A DNA stretch of 5,881 nucleotides from Solirubrobacterales bacterium (GTDB lineage: Bacteria; Actinomycetota; Thermoleophilia; Solirubrobacterales; Solirubrobacteraceae): the NCBI GenBank assembly GCA_016215085.1, contig JACRMD010000334.1, positions 1-5,881 on the forward strand. Reading direction: 5' to 3'. Below, piece by piece: positions 1-5,593 of this stretch. The translations under genes were made by a program, and so were the position numbers. Below the pieces are notes generated by a model. The model saw nothing but the letters and a program-made list of their open reading frames with translations, was not told the DNA's origin and made no database searches. The first letter of the stretch is position 1. Every line of letters starts with the position of its first letter.

Positions 1-322
1 CGAGGCCGATCTCGCGCAGCCACCGCTCGGTCGCGTCGTGCGCGCGCACGGCCCGGTGGCTGGTGATGTGGATGAAGTGGCCGGCCCGGTGCCACGCGTT
101 GACGGCCTCGACGGCGCCCGGGTACGGGCGCCCGGCGAGGATCGCCTCGTCGGTGTGGGTCTCGTCGATGCAGCACACCAGCTGCTCCTCGCGCAGCCGC
201 GTGATGCCCCAGGTGAACTGCTCCTCGTAGGGCAGGTCGATGCCGAAGCGACGCTGGGCGGCCGCGCTCAGGACGTCCCAGTAGTGGTGGAGGGTCGAGT
301 CGATGTCGATGGCGATGCGCAT
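1..322 (-). CDS. HAD-superfamily 5'-nucleotidase-like phosphatase (N-terminal part, runs off left edge)
   Basis: Translating the reverse strand gives 107 residues before the window ends, so the C-terminus is missing. The N-terminus MRIAIDIDSTL carries HAD motif I (DxDxT), with Asp6 as predicted nucleophile and Asp8 as acid/base. HFIHITSHR at about residues 82-90 fits motif II (hydrophobic strand then Thr87/Ser88). Between them lies a short helical cap-like segment, and GRPYPGAVEAVNAW (64-77) resembles the segment preceding motif II in NT5C-type (deoxy)ribonucleotidases. Motifs III and IV lie outside the window, so substrate cannot be judged; a cytosolic nucleotide or small phosphate ester phosphatase is inferred. 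The start is well fixed: an in-frame TAG lies only three codons upstream of the ATG (TAG GGC GCG AAG ATG). It is divergent from the alpha/beta hydrolase gene, 25 bp away. Other HAD phosphatases remain possible. Confidence 0.75.
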   Translation of the reverse strand, partial: MRIAIDIDSTLHHYWDVLSAAAQRRFGIDLPYEEQFTWGITRLREEQLVCCIDETHTDEAILAGRPYPGAVEAVNAWHRAGHFIHITSHRAVRAHDATERWLREIGL

Positions 323-332
323 CTTCGCGCCC

Positions 333-338
333 TATCGT
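333..338 (+). promoter_or_regulatory. Possible -10 box (TATCGT) for the alpha/beta hydrolase gene
   Basis: TATCGT matches the TAnnnT form of an actinobacterial -10 element and ends 9 nt before the ATG at 348, which has no Shine-Dalgarno sequence. A transcript starting about 7 nt downstream would be nearly leaderless. It lies in the 25-bp gap between divergent starts, so any -35 would lie inside the nucleotidase coding sequence; no good -35 match is seen. Confidence 0.35.
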
Positions 339-347
339 TGCACGCCC

Positions 348-1283
348 ATGACGAGTGCCCCTGTGACCGGCAGGCCGCACGACGCGGCCGCGGATCGGTA
401 CGGCCCCGGACCGGGCCGCAGCCCGTGGATGGACGTCGACTGGCGCGAGCACCAGCGCTGGGTGCGGCTCGACGGCTCGTGGGCCAACGTCATCGACCTC
501 GGGCCCGAGGACCCCGACGGCACGGTCGTGTTCATCCACGGCCTGTCGGGCTCGTGGCAGAACTGGCTGGAGAACCTCCCCCACTTCGCCGAGCGGTACC
601 GCTGCATCGCCATGGACCTGCCCGGCTTCGGCGCGTCGGAGATGCCGCGCGAGCGGATCTCGATCCGCGGCTACGGCGCGTTCGTCGACGCGCTGCTGCG
701 CGAGCTCGGCGTCGAGCGCGCCGCGGTCGTGGGCAACTCGATGGGCGGCTTCATCGGCGTCGAGGTCGCGCTGTCGTTCCCCACGATCGTCGACCGCCTG
801 GTGCTCGTGTCGGCCGCGGGGCTCTCGATCGAGCACCAGCGCAACGACCGGATGCTGGCGGTCCTGCGCCGCGCCGAGAACGTCCTGACGATGTACGGCG
901 GCTGGCTGGCCTCGCGCTCGGCCGAGTTCACGCGCCGGCCGCGCTCGCGCCACCTGCTCTTCAACATCGTCGCCGAGCACCCCGACCGGCTGCCGCCGCC
1001 GCTGGTCGCCGAGCAGCTGCGCGGCTCGGGCAAGCCGGGCTTCCTCGACGCGCTCGACGCGCTGTCCAGCTACCCGATCCGCGACCGGCTCGGCGACATC
1101 GCCGTACCCACGCTCGTGGTCTGGGGCGAGGACGACAAGCTGGTCCCCGTCCGCGACGCCTGGGAGTTCGGGCGGCTGATCCCGGACTCCGAGGTCGTCG
1201 TGTACGAGGACACCGGGCATGTCGCCATGCTCGAGCGCCCGGCCGCGTTCAACGCGCTGGTCGGCGACTTCCTCGACCGCTAG
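348..1283 (+). CDS. Alpha/beta hydrolase fold protein
   Basis: Protein of 311 residues from the ATG at 348, the usual size for a single-domain alpha/beta hydrolase. Visible elements, numbered from that start: the oxyanion-hole HG at 64-65 (VVFIHGLSGSWQNW), DLPGFGASEMP at about 90-100, the nucleophile elbow GNSMGG with Ser131, the acid in WGEDDKLVP (Asp263) and the general base in DTGHVAMLERP (His291). The triad is complete, so the enzyme should be active, probably as a cytosolic esterase, C-C hydrolase or similar; the sequence alone does not give the substrate. A helical cap lies between strands 6 and 7 (about 157-245). No signal peptide is seen. An ATG at 303 would overlap the divergent nucleotidase and is unlikely; ATG at 429 (before DVDWREHQRW) is a shorter alternative that still keeps the fold. 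None has a clear Shine-Dalgarno sequence. The stop codon shares bases with the ilvD stop. Confidence 0.9.
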   Translation: MTSAPVTGRPHDAAADRYGPGPGRSPWMDVDWREHQRWVRLDGSWANVIDLGPEDPDGTVVFIHGLSGSWQNWLENLPHFAERYRCIAMDLPGFGASEMPRERISIRGYGAFVDALLRELGVERAAVVGNSMGGFIGVEVALSFPTIVDRLVLVSAAGLSIEHQRNDRMLAVLRRAENVLTMYGGWLASRSAEFTRRPRSRHLLFNIVAEHPDRLPPPLVAEQLRGSGKPGFLDALDALSSYPIRDRLGDIAVPTLVVWGEDDKLVPVRDAWEFGRLIPDSEVVVYEDTGHVAMLERPAAFNALVGDFLDR

Positions 1284-2968
1284 ACCGTGACGGCGCCCTC
1301 CGAGGCGCTGCCCACCAGCTGGGCGTACTTGCGTAGCACGCCCGTGGCGTCGGGGCTGACCGGCGCCTCGTAGGCCGCGACGCGGGCGGCGATCTCCTCG
1401 TCGGAGAGGTCGACGTCCAGCTTGCGGTTGTCCACGTCGATCGTGATCGTGTCGCCGTCCTGCAGCGCGGCGATCGGGCCGCCGCGGGCGGCCTCGGGCG
1501 CGACGTGGCCGGCCATGAAGCCGTGGGTGGCGCCGGAGAAGCGGCCGTCGGTGAGCAGCGCGACCTCCTCGCCCAGGCCGGCGCCGTTGATCGCGGCGGT
1601 GACGGCGAGCATCTCGCGCATGCCGGGGCCGCCGGCCGGGCCCTCGTTGCGGATGACGACGATGTCGCCCGGCTGGATGCGGCTCTGGAGCACCGCCTCC
1701 ATCGCGGCCTCCTCGCCGTCGAAGACGCGCGCGGGGCCCTGGTGGTAGCGGCGCTCGTGGCCGACGAGCTTCACGACGCAGCCCTCCGGCGCGATGTTGC
1801 CGCGCAGGATCGCGATGCCGCCGTTGGGCTTGAGCGGGTCGCTCAGCGGGCGCACGACCCGCTGGCCCTCGGTCTCCTGGGCGGCGTCGGCGATGTCGCC
1901 GATCGTCTGGCCGGTCACCGTGATGCAGTCGCGGTGCAGCTTGCCCATCTCGTCCAGGCGCTTGACGATCAGCGGCACGCCGCCGGCGGCGTAGAGGTCG
2001 ACCGCGTTGTACGTCCCGCCGGGGCTGAGGTCGCCGAGCAGGGGCGTGCTGTCGCTGATGCGGTCGAAGTCGTCGATGTCGAGGTCGACGCCGGCCTCGT
2101 TGGCGACGGCGAGCAGGTGCAGCACCGCGTTGGTCGAGCCGCCGCTGCTGGCCACCGCGCCGATGGCGTTCTCCAGCGCCGGCTTGGTGATGACCTGGCG
2201 GGCCGTCAGGCCCTTCTTGAGGATCTCGACGATCAGCTTGCCGGCCTCGAAGGCGACCTCGTGCTTGGCCTTGGCCTCGGCGGGGACCATCGCCGAGCCG
2301 GCCGGGCTGATGCCCAGCACCTCGAAGGCCATGGCCATGGTGTTGGCGGTGAACTGGCCGCCGCAGGCGCCGGCGCCGGGGCTCGCCACGCCCTCGAGCT
2401 CGTGGAGCTCCTCGTCGGTCATGCGCCCCGTGGCGTGGGCGCCGACGGCCTCGAAGACGTCGATGATCGTCACGTCGCGGCCGTGGAAGTGGCCGGGGCG
2501 GATCGAGCCGCCGTAGAGCATCACGCTCGGCAGGTCCAGGCGGGCGAGCGCCATGACGGTGCCGGGGATCGTCTTGTCGCAGCCGCTGAGCGCGATGACC
2601 GCGTCGAAGAGGTGGCCGCGGCTGACGAGCTCGATCGAGTCGGCGATGACCTCGCGCGAGACGAGGCTCGTCTTCATGCCGCTCGTGCCCATGGTGATGC
2701 CGTCGGAGATGGCCACCGTGTTGAGCTCCATCGGCGTCGCGCCGGCGGCGCGGATGCCGTCCTTGACGTGCTTGGCCAGCGCGCGCAGGTGGAAGTTGCA
2801 CGGCATCGTCTCGATCCACGTGTTCGCAACGCCGATGATCGGCTTGGCGAGGTCCTCGTCGCCGTAGCCGATGCCCTTGAGGTAGGCGCGGGCGGCGGCG
2901 CGGTGCGGGCCGTCGGTCAGCGCGCGGCTCTTGTGCTTGACGTCGAAGGCGGGGGTGGTGGCGCTCAT
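1280..2968 (-). CDS. ilvD: Dihydroxy-acid dehydratase
   Basis: The 562-residue protein is full length for the IlvD/Edd family and matches IlvD throughout. It dehydrates 2,3-dihydroxy-3-methylbutanoate and 2,3-dihydroxy-3-methylpentanoate to 2-oxo acids, the step before transamination to valine and isoleucine and the source of the precursor for leucine and pantothenate. Cluster ligands are visible: Cys57 (MPCNFH), Cys130 (SGCDKTIPG) and Cys202 (GACGGQFTANTMA). Lys131 in GCDK is the residue usually carbamylated as a Mg ligand, and TDGRFSGATHG (473-483) contains the likely catalytic serine. The shorter length and three-Cys pattern suit the [2Fe-2S] group rather than the longer E. coli-type [4Fe-4S] enzyme; this subtype is inference. 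No other ilv gene is in the window, so it appears to stand alone. The start has no Shine-Dalgarno sequence, but a TAGTCT box lies 10 nt upstream. Its TAG stop overlaps the stop of the convergent hydrolase gene. Confidence 0.97.
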   Translation of the reverse strand: MSATTPAFDVKHKSRALTDGPHRAAARAYLKGIGYGDEDLAKPIIGVANTWIETMPCNFHLRALAKHVKDGIRAAGATPMELNTVAISDGITMGTSGMKTSLVSREVIADSIELVSRGHLFDAVIALSGCDKTIPGTVMALARLDLPSVMLYGGSIRPGHFHGRDVTIIDVFEAVGAHATGRMTDEELHELEGVASPGAGACGGQFTANTMAMAFEVLGISPAGSAMVPAEAKAKHEVAFEAGKLIVEILKKGLTARQVITKPALENAIGAVASSGGSTNAVLHLLAVANEAGVDLDIDDFDRISDSTPLLGDLSPGGTYNAVDLYAAGGVPLIVKRLDEMGKLHRDCITVTGQTIGDIADAAQETEGQRVVRPLSDPLKPNGGIAILRGNIAPEGCVVKLVGHERRYHQGPARVFDGEEAAMEAVLQSRIQPGDIVVIRNEGPAGGPGMREMLAVTAAINGAGLGEEVALLTDGRFSGATHGFMAGHVAPEAARGGPIAALQDGDTITIDVDNRKLDVDLSDEEIAARVAAYEAPVSPDATGVLRKYAQLVGSASEGAVTV

Positions 2969-2978
2969 GGGGCGGCGA

Positions 2979-2984
2979 AGACTA
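2979..2984 (-). promoter_or_regulatory. Possible -10 box (TAGTCT) for ilvD
   Basis: On the minus strand TAGTCT (TAnnnT) ends 10 nt before the ilvD ATG, and the sequence between (TCGCCGCCCC) holds no Shine-Dalgarno. This would give a very short or absent 5' leader, and so no room for a classical ilv leader peptide or T-box. No convincing -35 is seen. Confidence 0.3.
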
Positions 2985-2998
2985 GTGGCCGCGGCCCG

Positions 2999-3014
2999 TC
3001 GCCCGGTCGGGCGA
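2999..3014 (-). terminator. Possible stem-loop after the 206-aa gene
   Basis: TCGCCCG and CGGGCGA form an inverted repeat separated by two bases. In practice this gives a stem of about 5-6 bp with a small loop. It lies in the 84-bp gap between the stop of the 206-aa gene (3053) and the ilvD start, where a terminator would be expected. There is no T tract on the minus strand after it, and short GC palindromes are common in DNA of this composition, so the call is weak. Confidence 0.25.
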
Positions 3015-3052
3015 GCCGGGCGGGCGGGCCGGCCTCGTCGCCCCTCCGCGGG

Positions 3053-3673
3053 TCAGCTCGCCGTCTGGCGCTGCTGGCGCGCCTGGCGGCGCAGGCGGTC
3101 CTGCTCCCACTGCGTGAGGCGCCACAGGTCGCGGCGCACCGCCTTGGGGTCGACCTGGCGGCCGGGCAGGTGCATGTTGGCCTCGGCGATGAGGCGGCGC
3201 TCGTCGCCGGTCAGGGCCATCCACTTGGCCAGCACGTCGTCGGAGTCGGGCAGGCGCGCCGAGCCGTACGGGCGCGTCTCGTCCGGGAAGGCCACGCAGT
3301 ACTCGTTGAGCAGCTCGCGCGTCTGCGGGAGGTAGGCGACGATCGGCTTGTGCGGGTAGACGAGGTACGCGTACGGCGCCCCGCTGCGGGTGGCCAGCGT
3401 GCCGCCCTGCTCGGGGCCGGCGGCGAGGCCGCCCCAGACGCGGATGAAGCCGAGGTCGCGGTACATCTCCCACTCCTCGTCGTTGACGCAGGAGCGCAGG
3501 AGCTGGCGGGCGCGCTGCTCGGCGCGGCGCTCGCGGCCCGGGTCGTAGGCCTCGACGGGCACGAGCGCGCGGCGCGCCTTGTGGCGCTCCCACCACTCCG
3601 TGAGCCGGGGCATGGCCACCTCCCACAGCAGCGCCACGATGCAGATCAGGGTGGCGCTGAGGGCGAGGACCAT
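3053..3673 (-). CDS. Membrane-anchored protein of unknown function, second gene of a two-gene unit
   Basis: Protein of 206 residues. Residues 2-18 (LALSATLICIVALLWEV) form one hydrophobic segment without an obvious cleavage site, so it is probably an N-terminal anchor. A basic helical stretch follows (about 28-60). The soluble domain at about 58-168 contains LLRSCVNDEEWEMYRDLGFI, then AYLVYP (102-107), EYCVAFP (124-130), LPDSDDVLAKWMAL (141-154) and DERRLIAEANM (157-167). Leucine-x-x-glycine-F, a YxI/YLV strand, a CxxP segment, an LPxxD..LAxK-like helix and DExxxI..AN is an order I recognise from uncharacterised phage and bacterial proteins; this is from memory and unchecked. The C-terminus is rich in Arg and Gln. 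The start is secure: GGAGG at 3681-3685 sits 7 nt before the ATG. It follows the 77-aa gene by 15 nt, so translation in one transcript is likely. Function unknown. Confidence 0.8.
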   Translation of the reverse strand: MVLALSATLICIVALLWEVAMPRLTEWWERHKARRALVPVEAYDPGRERRAEQRARQLLRSCVNDEEWEMYRDLGFIRVWGGLAAGPEQGGTLATRSGAPYAYLVYPHKPIVAYLPQTRELLNEYCVAFPDETRPYGSARLPDSDDVLAKWMALTGDERRLIAEANMHLPGRQVDPKAVRRDLWRLTQWEQDRLRRQARQQRQTAS

Positions 3674-3680
3674 GGGGCTG

Positions 3681-3685
3681 CCTCC
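3681..3685 (-). promoter_or_regulatory. Strong Shine-Dalgarno sequence for the 206-aa gene
   Basis: GGAGG on the minus strand, 7 nt before the ATG at 3673. It lies in the 15-nt gap after the stop of the 77-aa gene, as expected for an internal operon gene translated from its own site. Confidence 0.75.
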
Positions 3686-3688
3686 GTC

Positions 3689-3922
3689 CTACCGTCCGCC
3701 CGCGGCGCGCGGGAAGAAGATGACCCGGTCGGCGTCGCGCGGCACGTCCTCGAAGGACTTGACCATGCGCGCCTCGCGCCGGCCGCCCGTCGCGGTCGTG
3801 GGCACCGCGGCCCACATGCCCAGCTCGAGCTGCCGGCGGAACTCCTCCACGAGCCGCTGCTCGTCCTCGCGCACGTCCACGTCGCCCTCGGCGAGCAGGA
3901 CCTCACCGTGACCCGGCTTCAT
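3689..3922 (-). CDS. Small protein of unknown function, first gene of a two-gene unit
   Basis: The 77-residue soluble protein has no signal peptide or membrane segment. It opens with KPGHGEVLLAEGDVDV, a likely beta-hairpin, then a charged helix (about 18-35, REDEQRLVEEFRRQLELG), a strand WAAVPTT, and ends with FEDVPRDADRVIFFPRAAGG. A short alpha/beta unit ending in a hydrophobic strand plus PRxxGG is a pattern I associate with small uncharacterised proteins of phages and metagenomes; this is recall, not a search. Two starts are possible. The ATG at 3922 has GAGGT about 8 nt upstream. A GTG at 3937 in the same frame adds MRLLR and lies 7 nt after a CATAAT box, fitting a leaderless start. The codon use is like the neighbours, and the much longer open frame upstream is an antisense shadow of thiD. 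The stop is 15 nt before the 206-aa gene. Confidence 0.72.
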   Translation of the reverse strand: MKPGHGEVLLAEGDVDVREDEQRLVEEFRRQLELGMWAAVPTTATGGRREARMVKSFEDVPRDADRVIFFPRAAGGR

Positions 3923-3944
3923 GCGCAGCAACCTCACCGACGTG

Positions 3945-3950
3945 ATTATG
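3945..3950 (-). promoter_or_regulatory. Possible -10 box (CATAAT) for the two-gene unknown unit
   Basis: CATAAT on the minus strand is five of six to TATAAT and sits in a locally AT-richer patch of very GC-rich DNA. It ends 7 nt before an in-frame GTG (3937) and 22 nt before the ATG (3922). It therefore serves either a leaderless GTG start or a short leader carrying GTGAGGT as ribosome binding site. No TTGACA-like -35 is seen at 16-18 nt. It suggests the pair is transcribed independently of thiD. Confidence 0.4.
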
Positions 3951-3955
3951 GCAAA

Positions 3956-3974
3956 GGGGTGCCCCCGGCCGGGG
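3956..3974 (-). terminator. Weak candidate terminator after thiD
   Basis: The 76-bp gap between thiD and the ATG of the next gene holds a 12-nt GC palindrome (3963-3974, CCCCGGCCGGGG). It also holds a short GGGG-CCCC inverted repeat followed by TTT on the minus strand. The stem is only four pairs, and such repeats arise easily at this base composition, so this is only a suggestion. Confidence 0.2.
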
Positions 3975-3998
3975 CGGCTGATGCGCCGGGCTCCGGGG

Positions 3999-4850
<852 letters not shown>

Positions 4851-4858
4851 GGCCTCGC

Positions 4859-4864
4859 AGGCTA
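4859..4864 (-). promoter_or_regulatory. Possible -10 box (TAGCCT) for thiD
   Basis: TAGCCT (TAnnnT) on the minus strand ends 8 nt before the thiD ATG; the 8 nt between are GCGAGGCC. The GAGG there is too close to the ATG to be a normal ribosome binding site, so a leaderless start is plausible. No clear -35 is visible. Confidence 0.3.
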
Positions 4865-4885
4865 GTCGGGGCGTGACGCTCGCCG

Positions 4886-4901
4886 TGTCGCGGGGGCGAC
4901 A
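4886..4901. promoter_or_regulatory. Inverted repeat TGTCGC-N4-GCGACA in the thiD/RTX divergent gap
   Basis: A perfect 6-bp inverted repeat around GGGG, midway in the 114-bp gap between two divergent genes. It could be an operator for a dimeric regulator or a small hairpin. Further GGCGAC copies at 4912-4917 and 4920-4925 echo one arm. Composition makes chance repeats likely. Confidence 0.25.
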
Positions 4902-4953
4902 GACGCGGCGGGGCGACGAGGCGACGCTCTGGCGGTCCGTCCGACCGACCCAT

Positions 4954-4959
4954 GGAGGT
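4954..4959 (+). promoter_or_regulatory. Strong Shine-Dalgarno sequence for the RTX-type gene
   Basis: GGAGGT, 5 nt before the ATG at 4965. It fixes the start at the beginning of a well-formed signal peptide and rules out the ATG at 4952, which overlaps it and is in another frame. Confidence 0.8.
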
Positions 4960-4964
4960 CCCCC

Positions 4965-5537
4965 ATGCGCACCACCCTGCCCCTCCCCCGCCGCCTCGGC
5001 CTGGCCGGCGGCGCCGCCGCGCTGCTCGCGGTGGTCGCGGTCGCCCTGCCCAGCGTTCCCGCCCAGGCGAACGTGGTCTGCGACGCCGCCGCGCTGATGC
5101 CCGGCGCGATCACCGCCTGGCCGTACGTCGGCACCAGCGGCGACGACGTCATCGTCGGCTCCTCCGGCGCCGACAGCATCGACGGCCTCGGCGGCGACGA
5201 CCTGATCTGCGGCATGGGCGGCAGCGACGACATCGAGGCCGGCACGGGCACCGACGAGGTGTACGGCGGCCTCGGCGACGACTGGGTGGCCGGTGAGGGC
5301 TGGAACAGCCCCGTCACCGGCGCGGGCGACGTCCTGCACGGCGGCCCGGGTCAGGACTCGCTGTACGGCAACCTCGGCGCCGACGACCTCTACGGCGACG
5401 GCGACGATGACTACCTGTACGGCGGCGACGCCGGCGACGAGCTGTTCGGCAACGACGGCGACGACCTCCTCGACGGCCAGAGCGGCGGCGACGCCTGCAC
5501 GGGCGGCAACGGCAACAACACCTACATGAGCTGCTGA
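4965..5537 (+). CDS. Secreted RTX-type (hemolysin-type) calcium-binding repeat protein
   Basis: Protein of 190 residues. The N-terminus is a signal peptide: basic LPRR, hydrophobic core about 11-28, and a likely signal peptidase I site after VPAQA (Ala35). The RR could also suit Tat export, but the motif is poor. Residues 56-112 and 126-184 consist of nine-residue units of the type GGxGxDxUx, about fourteen in all, the calcium-binding beta-roll repeat. Residues 111-125 (EGWNSPVTGAGDVLH) break the nine-residue register and divide the roll in two. Four cysteines are present (39, 82, 178, 190). The last repeat, DACTGGNGNNTYMSC, places Cys178 and Cys190 where they could form a capping disulfide after export. 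No catalytic domain and no C-terminal type I secretion region are seen, so it is probably a small extracellular or wall-associated calcium-binding protein of unknown role. It is divergent from thiD. Confidence 0.9.
   Translation: MRTTLPLPRRLGLAGGAAALLAVVAVALPSVPAQANVVCDAAALMPGAITAWPYVGTSGDDVIVGSSGADSIDGLGGDDLICGMGGSDDIEAGTGTDEVYGGLGDDWVAGEGWNSPVTGAGDVLHGGPGQDSLYGNLGADDLYGDGDDDYLYGGDAGDELFGNDGDDLLDGQSGGDACTGGNGNNTYMSC
5131..5520 (+). repeat. Degenerate 27-bp tandem repeats encoding RTX nonapeptides
   Basis: The repeat region of the RTX-type gene has a 27-bp period (nine codons) with recurring GGCGACGAC-like and TACGGCGG-like stretches. The register is broken at about 5295-5339 and then resumes. 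The DNA copies have diverged while the glycine and aspartate positions are kept, indicating selection on the protein rather than recent expansion. Confidence 0.75.
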
Positions 5538-5553
5538 GCGCCTGCCCGCACGA

Positions 5554-5591
5554 TCTGACGGCCTCTAACGTTCGTTTTAGAGGCCGTCAGA
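5554..5591. terminator. Perfect 15-bp stem-loop between convergent genes, probable bidirectional terminator
   Basis: TCTGACGGCCTCTAA (5554-5568) pairs without mismatch with 5577-5591 around an 8-nt loop CGTTCGTT. It starts 16 nt after the stop of the RTX-type gene and lies 2 nt beyond the stop of the convergent ATPase-like gene, the expected place for a terminator serving both strands. Neither strand has a U tract after the stem, as is often seen in high-GC actinobacteria. Confidence 0.8.
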
Positions 5592-5593
5592 GC

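Noticed and set aside
303..347. Earlier ATG at 303 for the hydrolase
   Set aside because: It would overlap the start of the divergent nucleotidase, whose start is fixed by a nearby in-frame stop; the added residues look unrelated to the fold.
38..1336. A 432-codon open frame on the plus strand over the nucleotidase and hydrolase
   Set aside because: It is out of frame with the clear alpha/beta hydrolase and antisense to the nucleotidase. Its product is Arg/Pro/Ala-rich with no domain signal.
2987..2996. GGCCGCGGCC and similar short GC palindromes
   Set aside because: Such palindromes are expected by chance at this base composition, and none has a supporting position or partner site.
4851..4964. 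TPP riboswitch upstream of thiD
   Set aside because: No CTGAGA-type Thi-box core was found on the minus strand, and the likely transcript start is too close to the ATG to leave room for one.
4851..5339. An N-terminal extension of thiD, since the frame stays open upstream to 5339
   Set aside because: The extra part is antisense to the RTX-type gene, has no ThiD-like sequence, and a normal ThiD N-terminus begins at the ATG at 4850.
5131..5520. Tandem 27-bp repeats as a CRISPR array or mobile repeat
   Set aside because: They are in frame within the RTX-type gene and encode the glycine/aspartate nonapeptides; there are no unique spacers between identical repeats.
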